NCBI GenBank assembly: GCA_017959135.1
Contig: JAGDBH010000084.1
Location: forward strand, 1 to 6,345
DNA from: Succinivibrio sp.
GTDB taxonomy: Bacteria; Pseudomonadota; Gammaproteobacteria; Enterobacterales; Succinivibrionaceae
Reading direction: 5' to 3'
Length of the DNA stretch: 6,345 bases
Positions 5,296-6,345 of the stretch are shown here, one piece after another (position 1 is the first letter of the stretch; every line of letters begins with the position of its first letter). Under the pieces are notes generated by a model that was given only the letters and a program-made list of their open reading frames with translations, did no database searches and was not told the DNA's origin. The translations under genes were made by a program, and so were the position numbers.

Positions 5296-6345
5296 ATGTG
5301 CTCAAATAATATTCATCTTATCGATTCAGACTCTAAGCTTAAAGAGTTCTGCCAGACTTTAAATCAGTGTACTGAAAATGATTTTGTAAGCGTAGACACC
5401 GAGTTTACCCGTGTAAAATCATTTTTCCCAGGCCTTAATCTGATTCAGATCTGTATTAAGAAAGATACCTATCTTATAGATACCATGGCATCAGTAAACA
5501 CTGATGATTTCTTTAAGTCCTTTACCTCATTAAAGAGCACTGTTCTGTTCTACTCCGCCCGTGAGGATCTTGAGATTCTCTCCTACAGGGCAAGAGTATG
5601 TGGACAGGAGAGACTTCTTCCACAGAGAATTGTGGATATTCAGCTTCTGCTTTCATTTTTAAATCTCTCATTCTCACAGGGCCTTCAGAGTGCACTTTGT
5701 GATTATCTTAAGATTGAGCTTCCAAAAGATCAGACACTATCTGACTGGGAACGTCGTCCTCTGACCGAAGCTCAGATTGAGTATGCTGCCCATGATGTGC
5801 TTTATCTTGAGGCTGTGTATCATGAGATTATGAAGCACTGTGAAAAGGATGATAAACGCTACCGCTGGTTTGAGCAGGCCATGATAGATTTTGCCAGAGA
5901 GTCATCATACATGCCAAAGTCCGATGAGACCTATAAATCTGTAGGCGGGGCAGGGGCTTTAAATATCAGGGCTCTCAATGTTCTAAAAGAGCTATGTACC
6001 TATCGCTATAATTACGCAGTTGAGCATGATGAGGCTCTAAATCGTGTGATTACTGGCAAGGCTTTATGTCCGCTATCTAGAATGAACAGCGTAAATGAGA
6101 AATCTCTTATTAAGGCTAACATGAAATTTGGTGCCATAAGAGCTCATGGCAGGATGATTGTTGAGTGGCACGCTAAGGCACGTAAGGCTCAGGTTGATGA
6201 GAATCTGGCTCTTGCCTATGATTATTTTGCCTGTAACCGTGATTATGAAAAGCCATATAAAAGACTTCGTCATATTCTGAGAACTGCGGCAAAGGAGCAG
6301 GGTATCTGTGAGCAGCTCATCTGTAACAAGCAAAACTGCAATGAC
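5296..6345 (+). CDS. rnd: Ribonuclease D, 3' end beyond the window
   Basis: RNase D is a cytoplasmic 3'-to-5' exoribonuclease that trims tRNA precursors and other small structured RNAs using two metal ions. The frame runs from ATG 5296 to the last base without a stop, giving 350 residues (the E. coli protein has 375), so only the C-terminal end is missing. The DEDDy exonuclease signature is complete: Exo I DTEF (Asp34, Glu36), Exo II YSAREDLEIL (Asp91), and Exo III YAAHDVLYL (Tyr163, Asp167). An HRDC domain follows at about residues 218-296, with a second C-terminal helical region after it. The ATG is the first in frame after an in-frame TGA at 5272-5274; its ribosome binding site is weak (GGAA at 5287-5290, five bases upstream). 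It has its own predicted promoter in the 90-bp gap after fadD. No E. coli-like His begins Exo II (Tyr instead), which does not touch the catalytic set. Confidence 0.93.
   Translation, partial: MCSNNIHLIDSDSKLKEFCQTLNQCTENDFVSVDTEFTRVKSFFPGLNLIQICIKKDTYLIDTMASVNTDDFFKSFTSLKSTVLFYSAREDLEILSYRARVCGQERLLPQRIVDIQLLLSFLNLSFSQGLQSALCDYLKIELPKDQTLSDWERRPLTEAQIEYAAHDVLYLEAVYHEIMKHCEKDDKRYRWFEQAMIDFARESSYMPKSDETYKSVGGAGALNIRALNVLKELCTYRYNYAVEHDEALNRVITGKALCPLSRMNSVNEKSLIKANMKFGAIRAHGRMIVEWHAKARKAQVDENLALAYDYFACNRDYEKPYKRLRHILRTAAKEQGICEQLICNKQNCND

Noticed and set aside
6073..6333. Antisense open frame of 86 codons opposite rnd
   Set aside because: It lies wholly within the conserved rnd coding sequence on the other strand and shows no family resemblance and no clear ribosome binding site.

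Overview
The window looks like chromosomal housekeeping DNA from a gammaproteobacterium. It holds four protein genes, all on the + strand: the 3' part of gyrA (DNA gyrase subunit A), complete serC (phosphoserine aminotransferase), complete fadD (long-chain acyl-CoA synthetase) and the 5' part of rnd (ribonuclease D). All four proteins follow the E. coli family members closely from end to end. The order gyrA-serC recalls Aeromonadales and the fadD-rnd adjacency is known from enterobacteria. The codon habits (AAG for Lys, CTG for Leu, TCA for Ser, with moderate AT content) and the divergent, insertion-bearing GyrA make me suspect a host-associated anaerobe of the Succinivibrionaceae (Aeromonadales). 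That placement is inference from memory, not a search.

Layout. Bases 2-2272 are gyrA, lacking roughly its first 190 codons, so the catalytic tyrosine and quinolone-resistance region lie outside. One base after its stop begins a near-consensus sigma70 promoter (TTGACA, 17 bp, GATAAT). Its predicted start point coincides with the foot of a 12-bp hairpin (2309-2339), which could be the gyrA terminator, a 5' stem-loop on the serC mRNA, or both. serC (2401-3492) and fadD (3511-5205) are 18 bp apart, and fadD has its own strong ribosome binding site, so they probably form an operon. A 90-bp gap follows. It holds a second good sigma70 promoter (TTGAAA, 17 bp, TATTAT) wrapped by an 8-bp inverted repeat, and then rnd (5296 to beyond the end of the window). 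rnd is open to the last base and lacks only its C-terminal end.

The genes do not form a single pathway: DNA supercoiling, serine/pyridoxal phosphate biosynthesis, fatty-acid activation and RNA 3'-end processing. I see no mobile element, CRISPR array, tRNA, rRNA or phage gene, and no candidate for a new multi-gene system. The points worth a second look are an Asp-rich insertion inside the GyrA DNA-wrapping domain, a Lys/Asp-rich insertion earlier in GyrA, an altered GyrA box, the two intergenic promoter-plus-dyad arrangements, the unusual serC-fadD pairing, and an abrupt change of codon use in the last third of serC.
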